64,000 bases of DNA. It comes from CAYJFK01 sp964369475. GTDB taxonomy: Bacteria > Bacillota > Clostridia > Oscillospirales > Feifaniaceae. The stretch lies in assembly GCA_964369475.1 (NCBI GenBank), contig CAYJFK010000006.1:1-64000 (forward strand). The letters run 5' to 3'. Below, piece after piece: positions 24,912 to 34,119 of the stretch. Under the pieces are notes generated by a model. It was not told the DNA's origin, did no database searches, and saw only the letters and a list, made by a program, of their open reading frames with translations. The position numbers and the translations under genes are program-made. Every line of letters begins with the position of its first letter. Position 1 is the first letter of the stretch.

Positions 24912-27110
24912 CTAACCCTCGAGCATATCCGCAAAATCCTGCATAGGCATGGGCTTTGCGAAATAATAACCTTGTGCTATGTCACAAGATACCGACTTTA
25001 AAAACTCGAGCTGATCTATCGTTTCAATGCCCTCGGCAACAGTTTCCATGCCGAGATTATGGGCGAGCTGTATAATTGCATCGATAACAATCTTCTGCCG
25101 CTCGTCCTCCTTGTCCTTTAGGAAAAAACTCTTGTCGAGCTTTAGCGTTTCTACCTTTAGGTTTCTAATCATGCCAAGGGTGGAGTAGCCCGAGCCAAAG
25201 TCGTCTATCGCAACGGCAAAGCCTGCATCTTCAAGCTCTGCAAGGAGAAGTTCAAATATCGATTCCTCCTCGGCCATTATTGTCTCGGTAAGCTCGACTT
25301 CGATTAGATGAGAGGGGATATTATATCTGTCGATTATCTCCTTTATCTCGGCAACAAAGCTCTCTTTTTGAATGTTCTTTCTCGAAAAGTTAACCGAAAC
25401 AGGTACCGTTTTAAGGCCTTTGTCTATGCGGTCTTTTAGGAAAGCAGAGACCTTTTCAAGCATATATCTGTCGAGCTGGATGATAAATCCGTTGCTCTCG
25501 AATAGCGGGATAAAGTCGTTTGGAAAATACATATGACCGCTGGGCTCGATCCATCTAACAAGTGCCTCTGCCGATACGATTTCACCTGTATTAACACAAT
25601 TTTTAGGCTGTAAGTAGACCTTAAATTCGTTATTGTCAAGCGCACGTTGCATCTTGTTTGTTATGTCGCCCACCACAATTAAGTGCTTTTTTAAATGGTC
25701 GTCGTAGTCGAGGGCATATGTTCCTTGCACCTTGGAATGGCTGTGCGCCATTGTGGCACGGTTTACAAGATCGTCAACATCTATATCGCCGGGATTTACA
25801 AGGCACCTGCCAAATCTAAATACAAAGTTATGATCCTCTGCCACACTCAGTTTTGATTTGAATATCTCGGTGTATGCGGCGACCGTTGCATCTAAGTCTG
25901 TAAAGAATTCCTCTCTTGCAAAGAGAATAAACTCATCGGTCGACATTCTCGCTTGAATAAATGTATCTTCTTCAAGATCACGCCCTGCATCGGCCAGTGT
26001 CTTTATGACCTCGTTACCAACCTCGTAGCTGTAAAGCTCGTTTATTGTCTTAAAGTTTACAACGTCCGCCTTGACCACATAATATCTCTGATCCTTGTTT
26101 TTCTTTAAAATCTCCGCAACGTCAATTTTAAACTTGGCAAGATTTCTAATGCCTGTAAGCTCGTCGTAATATGCCACATGCTCGATAGTTTCAAGGCTTT
26201 TTTTGCGTGACTCAAGTATGTACCTAATCATCAAAAAGAGCGACGTCATGGAGGCCAGTGTTATAATGAGCATCCTAAAAGAAATGGCCTCGGCCGTTTG
26301 CGCTACCTCGTCTTCGTTTACCATATACATAACTGTCCAGTCGTTATATGAAAGTGGCAAATATGCCGCAACACGGCTATCTCCATCTACCTCGAAGGAA
26401 ATATTGTTTGGAGTGCCTGTTGCGATGTCGGACATTATCGTTTCGATGGTAACGGTATCTTCCGAAAATTTCACGGCGCTAAGCGAAGATAGCTCCTCGT
26501 CTAAATCGTATGTACTATACATAACGTCGGCACTGCTGTTTAGCACAATTGCACTGCCGCCACCGCCTAAAGAGCTATATAAAATTTCGTTTAAATAATC
26601 TGCACTATACTCTGCGGCAAGTACGCCGGAAACTTCGCCGTCATAATATATTGGAGATGCGACTGCCGACACACGCTTACCTGTGAATGTCGAAACATAG
26701 GGCTCTGAAAAGGACTTTTGACCGAGCAGTGCCGCCTTAAAATAATCTCTGTCTGAAATGTCGATAGGCGACATATCGGAGAGAACTCCACGTCCATCTG
26801 TATAGACAATCATAATATTTTCGAAGTTGTAATCGTCTTTAATGCTCTCTATATACGCCATTGTTTCCTCGGGTTTGTATCCGAAGATCGTTATTGATTC
26901 GGCCAATGTTTCGACAGCTATTTGCTCTCTTTCAAGCTCGTTTTCAAAAACAGTCGAAAGTTGCTTTAGGTATTCATCAACAGTGCCCCGTGTCATGCGG
27001 TCGAGGTCGTTGTTAATTTCACTGTTAAACCACGACGTTAAAAACATTATGGCTGTAAATAGTAAAGTGAACATTATAGAGATTTTACCTGTTAAAGCTT
27101 TGTTTTTCAC
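24912..27110 (-). CDS. Membrane c-di-GMP phosphodiesterase (Cache, degenerate GGDEF, EAL), paralogue
   Basis: 732 residues; same layout as the protein at 4348: helix (about 8-27), Cache-like sensor with DRDYFKAALLGQKSFSEPYV (about 35-280), second helix, GGDEF domain whose signature is degraded to MSTDEF, and an EAL domain with SAEALVRW, ELTETIMA, IDDFGSGYSTLG, LKLDKSFF, AEGIET and QGYYFAKPMP, so predicted active in c-di-GMP hydrolysis. The GTG at 27110 follows AAGGGGGACGAC with ideal spacing, whereas the ATG at 27173 has no such site. Confidence 0.92.
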   Translation of the reverse strand: MKNKALTGKISIMFTLLFTAIMFLTSWFNSEINNDLDRMTRGTVDEYLKQLSTVFENELEREQIAVETLAESITIFGYKPEETMAYIESIKDDYNFENIMIVYTDGRGVLSDMSPIDISDRDYFKAALLGQKSFSEPYVSTFTGKRVSAVASPIYYDGEVSGVLAAEYSADYLNEILYSSLGGGGSAIVLNSSADVMYSTYDLDEELSSLSAVKFSEDTVTIETIMSDIATGTPNNISFEVDGDSRVAAYLPLSYNDWTVMYMVNEDEVAQTAEAISFRMLIITLASMTSLFLMIRYILESRKKSLETIEHVAYYDELTGIRNLAKFKIDVAEILKKNKDQRYYVVKADVVNFKTINELYSYEVGNEVIKTLADAGRDLEEDTFIQARMSTDEFILFAREEFFTDLDATVAAYTEIFKSKLSVAEDHNFVFRFGRCLVNPGDIDVDDLVNRATMAHSHSKVQGTYALDYDDHLKKHLIVVGDITNKMQRALDNNEFKVYLQPKNCVNTGEIVSAEALVRWIEPSGHMYFPNDFIPLFESNGFIIQLDRYMLEKVSAFLKDRIDKGLKTVPVSVNFSRKNIQKESFVAEIKEIIDRYNIPSHLIEVELTETIMAEEESIFELLLAELEDAGFAVAIDDFGSGYSTLGMIRNLKVETLKLDKSFFLKDKEDERQKIVIDAIIQLAHNLGMETVAEGIETIDQLEFLKSVSCDIAQGYYFAKPMPMQDFADMLEG

Positions 27111-27163
27111 GTCGTCCCCCTTATAACGAAACTTCTCTATATCTTGTATTTTTAGACTGAATA

Positions 27164-27192
27164 ATACTATCACAATACTGAGATATATTCAA
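27164..27192 (-). promoter_or_regulatory. Promoter of the EAL gene at 24912
   Basis: Minus strand TTGAAT (27187-27192), 17-base spacer, TAGTAT (27164-27169). Confidence 0.55.
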
Positions 27193-27266
27193 CAGATTAG
27201 CAATATTTTCTTCAAATAAATTGAATAAACTTAAGTAAAAGTTATAAAATTACAAATAATTACAAT

Positions 27267-27298
27267 AAAACGGAGTTCGATATAACGAACTCCGTTTT
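27267..27298 (-). terminator. Terminator of the SLH-domain gene
   Basis: AAAACGGAGTTCG-ATATAA-CGAACTCCGTTTT, 13-bp stem, directly after the stop at 27311. Confidence 0.88.
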
Positions 27299-27310
27299 GC
27301 AAAACCCCTA

Positions 27311-29557
27311 CTATTTTATTATAATCAATGTTGCGACAAACTCGCCATCGACAAACTTGCCGTAGGCAGTAACGCTGTCAAACTCGTTTATCGAATAGAA
27401 TGTCGTGTTAGAGCCTGTCGAGGTTAGATACTTAGTGTCCTCGTCGGGTCTTACAAGCACATTTCCTTCCTCTGTGCCTATCTGATAGTATTCCTCACGA
27501 ATATTAATGTAGAGTAGCTCTCCTGTAACTTCCGTCGCATCAGAGTCTGTTATTGCTGTATTGCCTGTGTAGGAGTCTATCGTTATAAGAGTTATAAGGC
27601 CCTCGTCCTCTGTTAGTGTTACCTTTGCACCGATTGCATCTGTCAAGGGGACGAGCTCCTCCTCGTATAGTGCTATGCAGTCTTCGTGGAGCAGGTAAGC
27701 GGTCTCGCTACCGTCTGCATTGCCCATAACAAGGTTGTATCCGCCGCTCGACAGTTCTATACGAAGTACAACACCGTCAGAAGCCGATGCCCCTTGGTTT
27801 ACTTCGATAATGTAGAGCTGACCGTCTCTATATTCAACCGTAACCGCATCGCCACCGTCTACCTTGTCTATCGAAGAATAGTCGTTGTATTTTTGAACTC
27901 CGGGCATGTTGGAAGGAACCATTATTAGGCTACGTTGCTCTGTGCCGACCTTTAGATCTACAACTATCGGATCGCCCAAGGTTACATCTTGTACAACGGC
28001 ATCGTAGGAGAAATCACCAGTCGAAGTGCGCACTTCCTTTGCCTTGCCGTCTTCAAGTTCTATTCTAACGAGCTGACCCTTTGGAATGCTGTTTATATCT
28101 GTCTTCTTTGTGCCGACATAGACAACTGTGCCGTCCTCTACTTGCTCGTATGTAAGCTCGTCGCCTGTAATGGGATCGGCAATTCTAAGTGCTGTGTCGC
28201 CGTTAACAACGACTGTAAGCAGGTATGCGCCTATGGCAAAACCTCTGTCGGTAGTAACATCTATTCTCTCGGGAGTGCCATCGTCGTAGTATCTAACCTG
28301 ACCGTACATGCCGTCGATATCCTCTACATTAACGCTCTTGCCGTCTATGTAGTAGTCTGTACTTGCGATTACATTCATGTTAACTGTAACTGCATCAACA
28401 TTTGTCATGTAAAGCTCGCCATATGCCTCGGTAAATATGCCGCTGTTGGCCGACATTCCGCCGATAAGAGTGACAGATAACAGCTTGCCGCTTGCATCTG
28501 TTGTAACTGTCGCTTCGGTATATTCTTGCTCTGCCTCTATCATCGAAGCGTTGCCAACAACGCCATCGATAACTACCTTTGTTGTCTGTCCGAAGTTGTA
28601 CACGCTGCCGTCTGTTAAAACGAGCGCTGTGTTTGTTATGTCTTTAATTATGCCGTCTTTAACTGTCGGTGTAATTGCCTCTATAACGAGCGGCTGACCT
28701 TCGCCGTCGAGCTCTATTATAACATAGTCGTCCTCAAGCTCTCTGTCGAATGGCACTATAATGCCGTTTTCTCTAACAATTACATGGTCTGCAATTGTGT
28801 AGTTGTTCGTAGAGTTACCAAGCTTTATGTTTAATATACTGCCAGAAACCGATGTAACAGTACCTGCCGCAAAGTTGTATGTCTCGAACTCCTCAAGCCT
28901 TACCACCTTCTTGTTTTGCTCCATAAAATCGAGCGAACGAGATAGCATTGTGGCAACAGCGCCTCTCGTTACATTTTCAAGCGGCATATAGTTGCCGTTT
29001 TCATCGCCGAGTACAATCTCCAAATCAGAGAGCAGTGCAACATGAGGCTTTGCATCATCCTCTATCAAATCGAGGTCTACAAAGTCCATATCGTCAATAT
29101 CTGTCATGGCGGCAAGATTTGTATAACCCATTGCATTTACAAGCCATACAGCAAGGTCTTGCCTTGTCGCTGTCTTGCCGAGAGAGTTTGCCGCAAGGGA
29201 GGTAAACTCGCCCGCAGAGAGCACGCCAAGTTCAAGACAGATTGCAAACTCATCGTGTGCCCATGCGTACTGAGCCGGAACTACACCCTCTATTGTGCTG
29301 TCCCATTTTTCAAGAACCTCGTCGGCAACATCGGAATCGCCCTGCCAAAGTCTTGATACAAATGCAAGCGTTTCGGCATTTGTTACAGCACGATCGGGCT
29401 TAAAGGAGCCGTCCTCGTAGCCCATAACAAGCCCCTTCGAAGAAATGTCCTCTACATATGATTCCGACCAGTGCCCCTCTATATCGGAAAAAGATGCTCC
29501 AAGTGCCATTGTTGTAAGCATAAGCATAACAATAAGCATCGCCAAGGTGCGCTTCAT
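27311..29557 (-). CDS. S-layer homology domain surface protein
   Basis: 748 residues. Signal peptide MKRTLAMLIVMLMLTTMALG; three SLH modules in residues about 22-205 (FSDIEGHWSESYVEDISSKG with DGSFKPDRAVTNAE; a weak second with ATRQDLAVWL; a third with GNYMPLENVTRGAVATML) that bind secondary cell-wall polymer; then a long, acidic beta-rich region of repeated short domains without catalytic motifs. Likely an S-layer or cell-surface protein. The ATG at 29557 is preceded by AGGAGGAG; an in-frame upstream start at 29602 lies in the leader hairpin. Strong promoter and leader hairpin suggest high expression. Confidence 0.9.
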   Translation of the reverse strand: MKRTLAMLIVMLMLTTMALGASFSDIEGHWSESYVEDISSKGLVMGYEDGSFKPDRAVTNAETLAFVSRLWQGDSDVADEVLEKWDSTIEGVVPAQYAWAHDEFAICLELGVLSAGEFTSLAANSLGKTATRQDLAVWLVNAMGYTNLAAMTDIDDMDFVDLDLIEDDAKPHVALLSDLEIVLGDENGNYMPLENVTRGAVATMLSRSLDFMEQNKKVVRLEEFETYNFAAGTVTSVSGSILNIKLGNSTNNYTIADHVIVRENGIIVPFDRELEDDYVIIELDGEGQPLVIEAITPTVKDGIIKDITNTALVLTDGSVYNFGQTTKVVIDGVVGNASMIEAEQEYTEATVTTDASGKLLSVTLIGGMSANSGIFTEAYGELYMTNVDAVTVNMNVIASTDYYIDGKSVNVEDIDGMYGQVRYYDDGTPERIDVTTDRGFAIGAYLLTVVVNGDTALRIADPITGDELTYEQVEDGTVVYVGTKKTDINSIPKGQLVRIELEDGKAKEVRTSTGDFSYDAVVQDVTLGDPIVVDLKVGTEQRSLIMVPSNMPGVQKYNDYSSIDKVDGGDAVTVEYRDGQLYIIEVNQGASASDGVVLRIELSSGGYNLVMGNADGSETAYLLHEDCIALYEEELVPLTDAIGAKVTLTEDEGLITLITIDSYTGNTAITDSDATEVTGELLYINIREEYYQIGTEEGNVLVRPDEDTKYLTSTGSNTTFYSINEFDSVTAYGKFVDGEFVATLIIIK

Positions 29558-29600
29558 AATAACTCCTCCTGTTAATATAAATATTGTATTATGACGTAGC

Positions 29601-29629
29601 ACCCCAAAAGTTGTTCCATCTTTTGGGGT
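29601..29629 (-). other. Leader hairpin in the SLH mRNA
   Basis: ACCCCAAAAG pairs perfectly with CTTTTGGGGT around a 9-base loop, about 10 bases after the predicted transcription start and 70 bases before the start codon. Without a T-run it is not a terminator; a 5' mRNA-stabilising hairpin is plausible. Confidence 0.6.
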
Positions 29630-29642
29630 ATCAATAATGGTA

Positions 29643-29671
29643 ATTATACCACTTTATAACGGCACTTGCAA
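29643..29671 (-). promoter_or_regulatory. Promoter of the SLH-domain gene
   Basis: Minus strand TTGCAA (29666-29671), 17-base spacer, TATAAT (29643-29648). Confidence 0.75.
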
Positions 29672-29861
29672 TAATTATAAATAACATAGAGCGAAAAGTT
29701 AACTGCGATATTGCATAGATAGACATTTATATTTTGGTGGCAAAATGCAAATAGCCCTCAAATATAATACTAAAAGCGTGAAATATGCAAAATTGCCTAA
29801 ACAAATAGAGTGAATTTGTGCAATATTATACAACATTACTAAGTCAAAATAGTGGAAAAAA

Positions 29862-29876
29862 ATCACATATTGTGAT
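29862..29876 (+). promoter_or_regulatory. Palindrome ahead of the aminotransferase gene
   Basis: ATCACATATTGTGAT, a perfect inverted repeat of two 6-base arms around TAT, 25 bases before the start codon. It could be an operator; no matching regulator is nearby. Confidence 0.35.
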
Positions 29877-29901
29877 ATTATATTTAATAGAGGTGAATGA
29901 T

Positions 29902-31023
29902 ATGAAAATTCGTGAATTTGGCGTAGAAATGTGGATGAACAAGTACGAAACTTGGACAGATTGCAACCTTGCAGAGACATGTGTTGAATCGGTCACGGTC
30001 GAGCAGTTAATCTCGATGTGTGGCAACAAAGAAGAAATACTGGATAATATACTAAAAACAAAGATGACCTATGGCGACATAGAGGGCTCTGTTAGGCTTA
30101 GAACGGCCATTGCCTCCCTTTATAAAACGGTAACACCCGAGAGAGTGTCGGTAATGCACGGCGCAATCGGCGCAAACGCTCTAACGCTTATGGGACTTCT
30201 TGAAAAGGGCGATAAAGTGGTAACGGTAGTTCCCACATATCAGCAGCACTACTCTATCCCCGAGTCTATCGGGTGCGAGGTCTCGCTTTGTCATTTGAAA
30301 AAGGAAAACAAATGGCAGCCCGACATAGCAGAGCTTGCCGCCCTTGTAAAAGAGGACACAAAGCTTATATGCATTAACAACCCCAACAACCCAACAGGAG
30401 CTTTGATGGACGAAGCTACACTTAAAGCAATTGTTGAAATTGCAAAAAAGGTCGGTGCATACATACTTTGCGACGAAGCATACAGAGGAATAAACCATGA
30501 AGGCGACAGCTTTACAGCCTCGATTGCCGATCTGTACGAAAAGGGAATAGCAACAGGCACAATGTCTAAGCCGTTTTCTCTTGCGGGCCTTAGAGTGGGC
30601 TGGGTTGCAGCTCCGTCCGAGATAATTACAATGCTGTCCAAGATGAGAGACTACCACGTTATAAGTGTCGGCAGGATAGACGACTATCTTGCAGCCCTTG
30701 CAATAGAGAACAGTCAAAAGCTAATCGACCGCTCGCTTGAGATATGCAAAAAGAACATAGAAGTTCTTGATAAATGGGTGGAGAGCGAACCTCATATAAG
30801 CTATGTAAGACCTCAGTCGGGCACGGTAACGCTGCTTGAGTACGACATAGATATGAAGGCGGACCTTCTTTGCGACACGCTTCAAAAGGAAACAGGAGTT
30901 ATGCTACTGCCCGGTACATGCTTTGATATGGACGGGTATCTAAGGATTGGTTTTGGTAACAATACAAGCGATATGGAACGTGGTCTTGCAATTTTCAGTA
31001 AATGGTTAAAATCAAAAGCGTAA
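29902..31023 (+). CDS. PLP-dependent aminotransferase, class I/II fold
   Basis: 373 residues. Fold-type I signatures: INNPNNPTGALM, the DEAYRG aspartate/tyrosine pair near 190, and the PLP lysine in MSKPFSLAGLRVGW near 216. YGDIEGSVRLRTAIASLY near the start and the final YLRIGFGN arginine block are also typical. The donor and acceptor cannot be told from sequence; the gene stands alone between unrelated genes. Start ATG 29902 has GAGGTGA upstream; the longer open frame from 29818 lies in the promoter region. Confidence 0.88.
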   Translation: MKIREFGVEMWMNKYETWTDCNLAETCVESVTVEQLISMCGNKEEILDNILKTKMTYGDIEGSVRLRTAIASLYKTVTPERVSVMHGAIGANALTLMGLLEKGDKVVTVVPTYQQHYSIPESIGCEVSLCHLKKENKWQPDIAELAALVKEDTKLICINNPNNPTGALMDEATLKAIVEIAKKVGAYILCDEAYRGINHEGDSFTASIADLYEKGIATGTMSKPFSLAGLRVGWVAAPSEIITMLSKMRDYHVISVGRIDDYLAALAIENSQKLIDRSLEICKKNIEVLDKWVESEPHISYVRPQSGTVTLLEYDIDMKADLLCDTLQKETGVMLLPGTCFDMDGYLRIGFGNNTSDMERGLAIFSKWLKSKA

Positions 31024-31163
31024 ACTGTAAAGGTGACTTAAATGTTTGCAAAAAGAGGTAGTATAACTTATAATTAAGTACATTATTTGAACAATTTGTT
31101 AAATTTACACTTAAAACTTGATTGCAAGGTTATGCTGTGTTACATTAATAGTATAGTGGGAAG

Positions 31164-31196
31164 TTGTCGCAAGGTTAATATCAAATATTGCGACAA
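31164..31196 (+). promoter_or_regulatory. Inverted repeat upstream of the chemoreceptor gene
   Basis: TTGTCGCAA (31164-31172) and TTGCGACAA (31188-31196) with a 15-base spacer, followed by GTATTTTTAG. It may be an operator or a leader hairpin; function unknown. Confidence 0.35.
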
Positions 31197-31276
31197 GTAT
31201 TTTTAGTTAGAAGAAACTGTAAAGATGATGCAAAACGCTTTATAAGTGTTTACAAAATTTAAAGGAGTAAGCAGAC

Positions 31277-33073
31277 ATGAAAAATATGAGTATCCGCACG
31301 AAACTGATATTGGGGTTTGGAATTGTACTGGGCTTTTTGTTTCTAAGCATAGCATTTACAATTAGTAATCTCAACACAAACAGCGATAACCTAAATTCTA
31401 TTCACGACAAGGATCTGCCGGCAGTTCAGGCAGGTCTAACATTCAAAGCAAACTCCACAGTCTTCCAAAAGGATTTGTATGCTGCTATGGCCGAGACAAA
31501 TAAGAGTGAGGCAGAAGACCTTATAGATGGAGTATATGCCAACCTTTCGCAAGCTAAGGTCTTGATTGCGGATTTTGTAAACAACTTTGAGGGCGATGCA
31601 ACGCACATGGTCAATGTTGCCAACTCGTTAGACGAGCTTGAAGCAGAACTAGATAACATTACGGCGCAGATTTTACTTGGAACAGATGCAGGAGATGCAG
31701 CTGCACTTAGAATAATGCACAACGATTTTGACCCGCTTTTTTCAACAATTTCCGCAGATCTCGATGCTTTTAATGTTTCGGTTCAAAAAGAAACAGAAAC
31801 CTTTGTTGAGACAGCGATTACATACACGGGAAATGCAATACTATTCTTCTATGCCTTGCTTGCTGTTGCAACAATTATATCGATTGCTGTCGGGTACAAT
31901 GTTATTACAGGAGTTACAAAGCCATTACGCTTAATGGTTGCATTTTCCGATGACCTTAAGGTCGGTAACCTTAAGAGCAAGGTAGATTACAAGAAAAGTG
32001 ACGAATTTGGCAAACTTGCGGAGAGTCTTAACGAGATGCAGGGCGTCATCACCATGTACGTTGACGCTATTTCCGGTGCGATGAACGAGATGGCAAACAA
32101 AAACTTCAACCAAAAGCCGCCATTCGACTTTATCGGAGACTTTGATGCTATCGAAAAATCCATTACCACCATGATAAAAGAAATCTCTATTACAATGTCG
32201 CAAATCGACCTTGCCGCAGAGCAGGTATCTTCTGGCTCTGATCAGGTTTCGTCGGGCGCACAGGCACTTGCACAGGGTGCAACCGAGCAGGCAAGCTCTG
32301 TTGAGCAGCTTGCGGCTACAATTACTGAAATTGCAGGCCAAACAAAGATTACAGCAGAAAATGCACAAGGCGCAAGTGAAGCTGCAAGCGGTGTTACTGT
32401 TGCAATGACGGCGAGCAACGAGCAGATGCAAAAACTAATGGAAAGCATGAACGACATCGACGAGAAGTCGAGAGAGATTAGCAAGATCATCAAGACTATC
32501 GACGATATCGCCTTCCAAACAAACATTCTTGCTCTAAACGCAGCTGTTGAGGCGGCAAGAGCAGGATCTGCCGGTAAGGGCTTTGCTGTTGTTGCCGACG
32601 AGGTTCGTAACCTTGCAGGTAAGTCTGCCGAGGCTGCCAAGAACACAACATCGCTAATCGAAAGCTCGATCAATGCTATCAAGGTCGGTGTTGACCTTGC
32701 GCAGGTCACAGCAAACGAGCTAATGGGCGTTGTAGACGGTGCACAGGGCGCAACATCGCTCATGGAGGAGATTTACAGAGCAACAAACGAGCAAGCACAG
32801 GCCATTTCTCAAGTTACAATAGGTCTAGACCAAATCTCGGCAGTTGTTCAAACAAACTCTGCTACAAGTGAAGAAAGTGCAGCGGCAAGTGAGCAGCTAT
32901 CCGGTCAGGCAGCTATACTCAAATCGCTTGTAAGCGAGTTCCGCCTACTCGATGAAGTGGCAGGTAGCCACGGATCGAGTGCGAGCTACATAACAGATGG
33001 CGGAATGGATTCTTACATGGATAGCTCATATCAACAAGCGCTTCCTATGGCTCAGTATGACGACAAATATTAA
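31277..33073 (+). CDS. Methyl-accepting chemotaxis protein
   Basis: 598 residues. Helix 1 near 10-30, a four-helix-bundle-type ligand-binding region (about 31-185), helix 2 near 188-210, HAMP domain (about 212-265) and a long coiled-coil signalling domain (about 290-570) whose tip reads IDDIAFQTNILALNAAVEAA followed by GKGFAVVADEVRNLA, the interaction site for CheA/CheW. AAAGGAG precedes the ATG. No che or fla genes are in the window. Ends with the hairpin at 33086. Confidence 0.96.
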   Translation: MKNMSIRTKLILGFGIVLGFLFLSIAFTISNLNTNSDNLNSIHDKDLPAVQAGLTFKANSTVFQKDLYAAMAETNKSEAEDLIDGVYANLSQAKVLIADFVNNFEGDATHMVNVANSLDELEAELDNITAQILLGTDAGDAAALRIMHNDFDPLFSTISADLDAFNVSVQKETETFVETAITYTGNAILFFYALLAVATIISIAVGYNVITGVTKPLRLMVAFSDDLKVGNLKSKVDYKKSDEFGKLAESLNEMQGVITMYVDAISGAMNEMANKNFNQKPPFDFIGDFDAIEKSITTMIKEISITMSQIDLAAEQVSSGSDQVSSGAQALAQGATEQASSVEQLAATITEIAGQTKITAENAQGASEAASGVTVAMTASNEQMQKLMESMNDIDEKSREISKIIKTIDDIAFQTNILALNAAVEAARAGSAGKGFAVVADEVRNLAGKSAEAAKNTTSLIESSINAIKVGVDLAQVTANELMGVVDGAQGATSLMEEIYRATNEQAQAISQVTIGLDQISAVVQTNSATSEESAAASEQLSGQAAILKSLVSEFRLLDEVAGSHGSSASYITDGGMDSYMDSSYQQALPMAQYDDKY

Positions 33074-33085
33074 TAGATAGTAATT

Positions 33086-33112
33086 AAAGGGCGGATGTTA
33101 CATCCGCCCTTT
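33086..33112 (+). terminator. Chemoreceptor terminator hairpin
   Basis: AAAGGGCGGATG-TTA-CATCCGCCCTTT directly after the gene; the repeat element follows at once, so there is no long U-tract. Confidence 0.8.
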
Positions 33113-33270
<158 letters not shown>

Positions 33271-33292
33271 CACTTTGCATCTACCATTCTAA

Positions 33293-33496
33293 CTATGACC
33301 CGACAAAGAGCTCGTCGACCGTTACCTCGAGCACCTTGGCAAGTTCGAAAGCAAGGGATAGTGTTGGGTCGTATTTGTTGTTCTCTATTGCATTTATCGT
33401 CTGCCGTGACACACGGCAAGCCTTGGCAAGCTCATCTTGCGAAAGCCCTTTTGTCTTTCGGAATTCTCGGATTTTATTCTCCACATCAATCACCAT
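33293..33496 (-). CDS. XRE-family transcriptional regulator
   Basis: About 67 residues, a single HTH_3 domain: KIREFRKTKGLSQDELAKACRVSRQTINAIENNKYDPTL (in part), ending LEVTVDELFVGS. The size and sequence resemble YozG-type regulators. The ATG at 33496 overlaps the upstream gene by 11 bases; GTG at 33493 is an alternative. Co-transcribed with the membrane protein at 33486 from the promoter at 33835, which lies within a large inverted repeat, so autoregulation is likely. Confidence 0.9.
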   Translation of the reverse strand: MVIDVENKIREFRKTKGLSQDELAKACRVSRQTINAIENNKYDPTLSLAFELAKVLEVTVDELFVGS

Positions 33497-33791
33497 ACTT
33501 TTTCTTGTTAAACAATAGATGTATACAAAAAACCATTGAAATAACAGCGAGTTGCACGACGTCATTTGTTTGATCGTGGAAGGTTTCAAAGTCGGTAAAT
33601 GCCTTGCCGAGAATGTTTATAACATTGACCAAAATGTACACAACAAATGTCTGCGTGCAGGTCTTTTCCAAAATCATCTTGCGACGCTCGTCCCCTTGTT
33701 TTAGAAGCGATACGCTCATGGCAAGGCATGGAATACCGAGCAGAATAAAGAGCGAGCCGAAAGCTCCGATAATAATCATAAAATCTGTCAT
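33486..33791 (-). CDS. Small membrane protein paired with an XRE regulator
   Basis: 101 residues with three hydrophobic segments (about 5-27, 48-62 and 78-93) and a charged tail NKKKYGD. Two-gene units of a three-helix membrane protein and a short XRE regulator are common in Bacillota; the function of the membrane partner is not known. GGAGGTAACTTATA precedes the ATG. First gene of the pair. Confidence 0.8.
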   Translation of the reverse strand: MTDFMIIIGAFGSLFILLGIPCLAMSVSLLKQGDERRKMILEKTCTQTFVVYILVNVINILGKAFTDFETFHDQTNDVVQLAVISMVFCIHLLFNKKKYGD

Positions 33792-33807
33792 TATAAGTTA
33801 CCTCCAT

Positions 33808-33879
33808 AAAATGTAAAAAGTATTTGACATATTCATAATAACACGGATCAAATGTTATGTCAAATACTTTTTACATTTT
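33808..33879 (-). promoter_or_regulatory. Promoter inside a 23-bp inverted repeat, likely operator
   Basis: Arms AAAATGTAAAAAGTATTTGA and onwards (33808-33830) and the exact reverse complement at 33857-33879, 26 bases apart. On the minus strand TTGACA (33858-33863), a 17-base spacer and TATTAT (33835-33840) form the promoter of the membrane-protein/XRE pair; one arm covers the -35 box and the other lies just after the transcription start. This is the expected shape of an XRE autoregulatory operator. Confidence 0.7.
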
Positions 33880-33904
33880 CATAAAACGCATAGACAAAAT
33901 TTCA

Positions 33905-33945
33905 AAGACCGCACGGCAAATCTTATGCTGTGCGGTCTTCGTTTT
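33905..33945 (+). terminator. Terminator without an evident gene
   Basis: AAGACCGCACGGCA and TGCTGTGCGGTCTT form a long stem with one mismatch, followed by CGTTTTTT. No plus-strand gene ends nearby. 33946-34119 contains only the ribosome-binding site of the next gene. Confidence 0.75.
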
Positions 33946-34119
33946 TTCTCACGACATGCAAAGTGCTTTTATCAAAAATCTACTTATACAGTAAGACTCA
34001 TCTCAAAAAATAAAAGCCATAGCTCACTATAAAAGCCCTGCCGATAAAACAAAAATCTAAATTCTCTCGTAAACTCGCCTCGGCCGACATATACATTAAT
34101 AGTCGAGGAGGGATGACAA

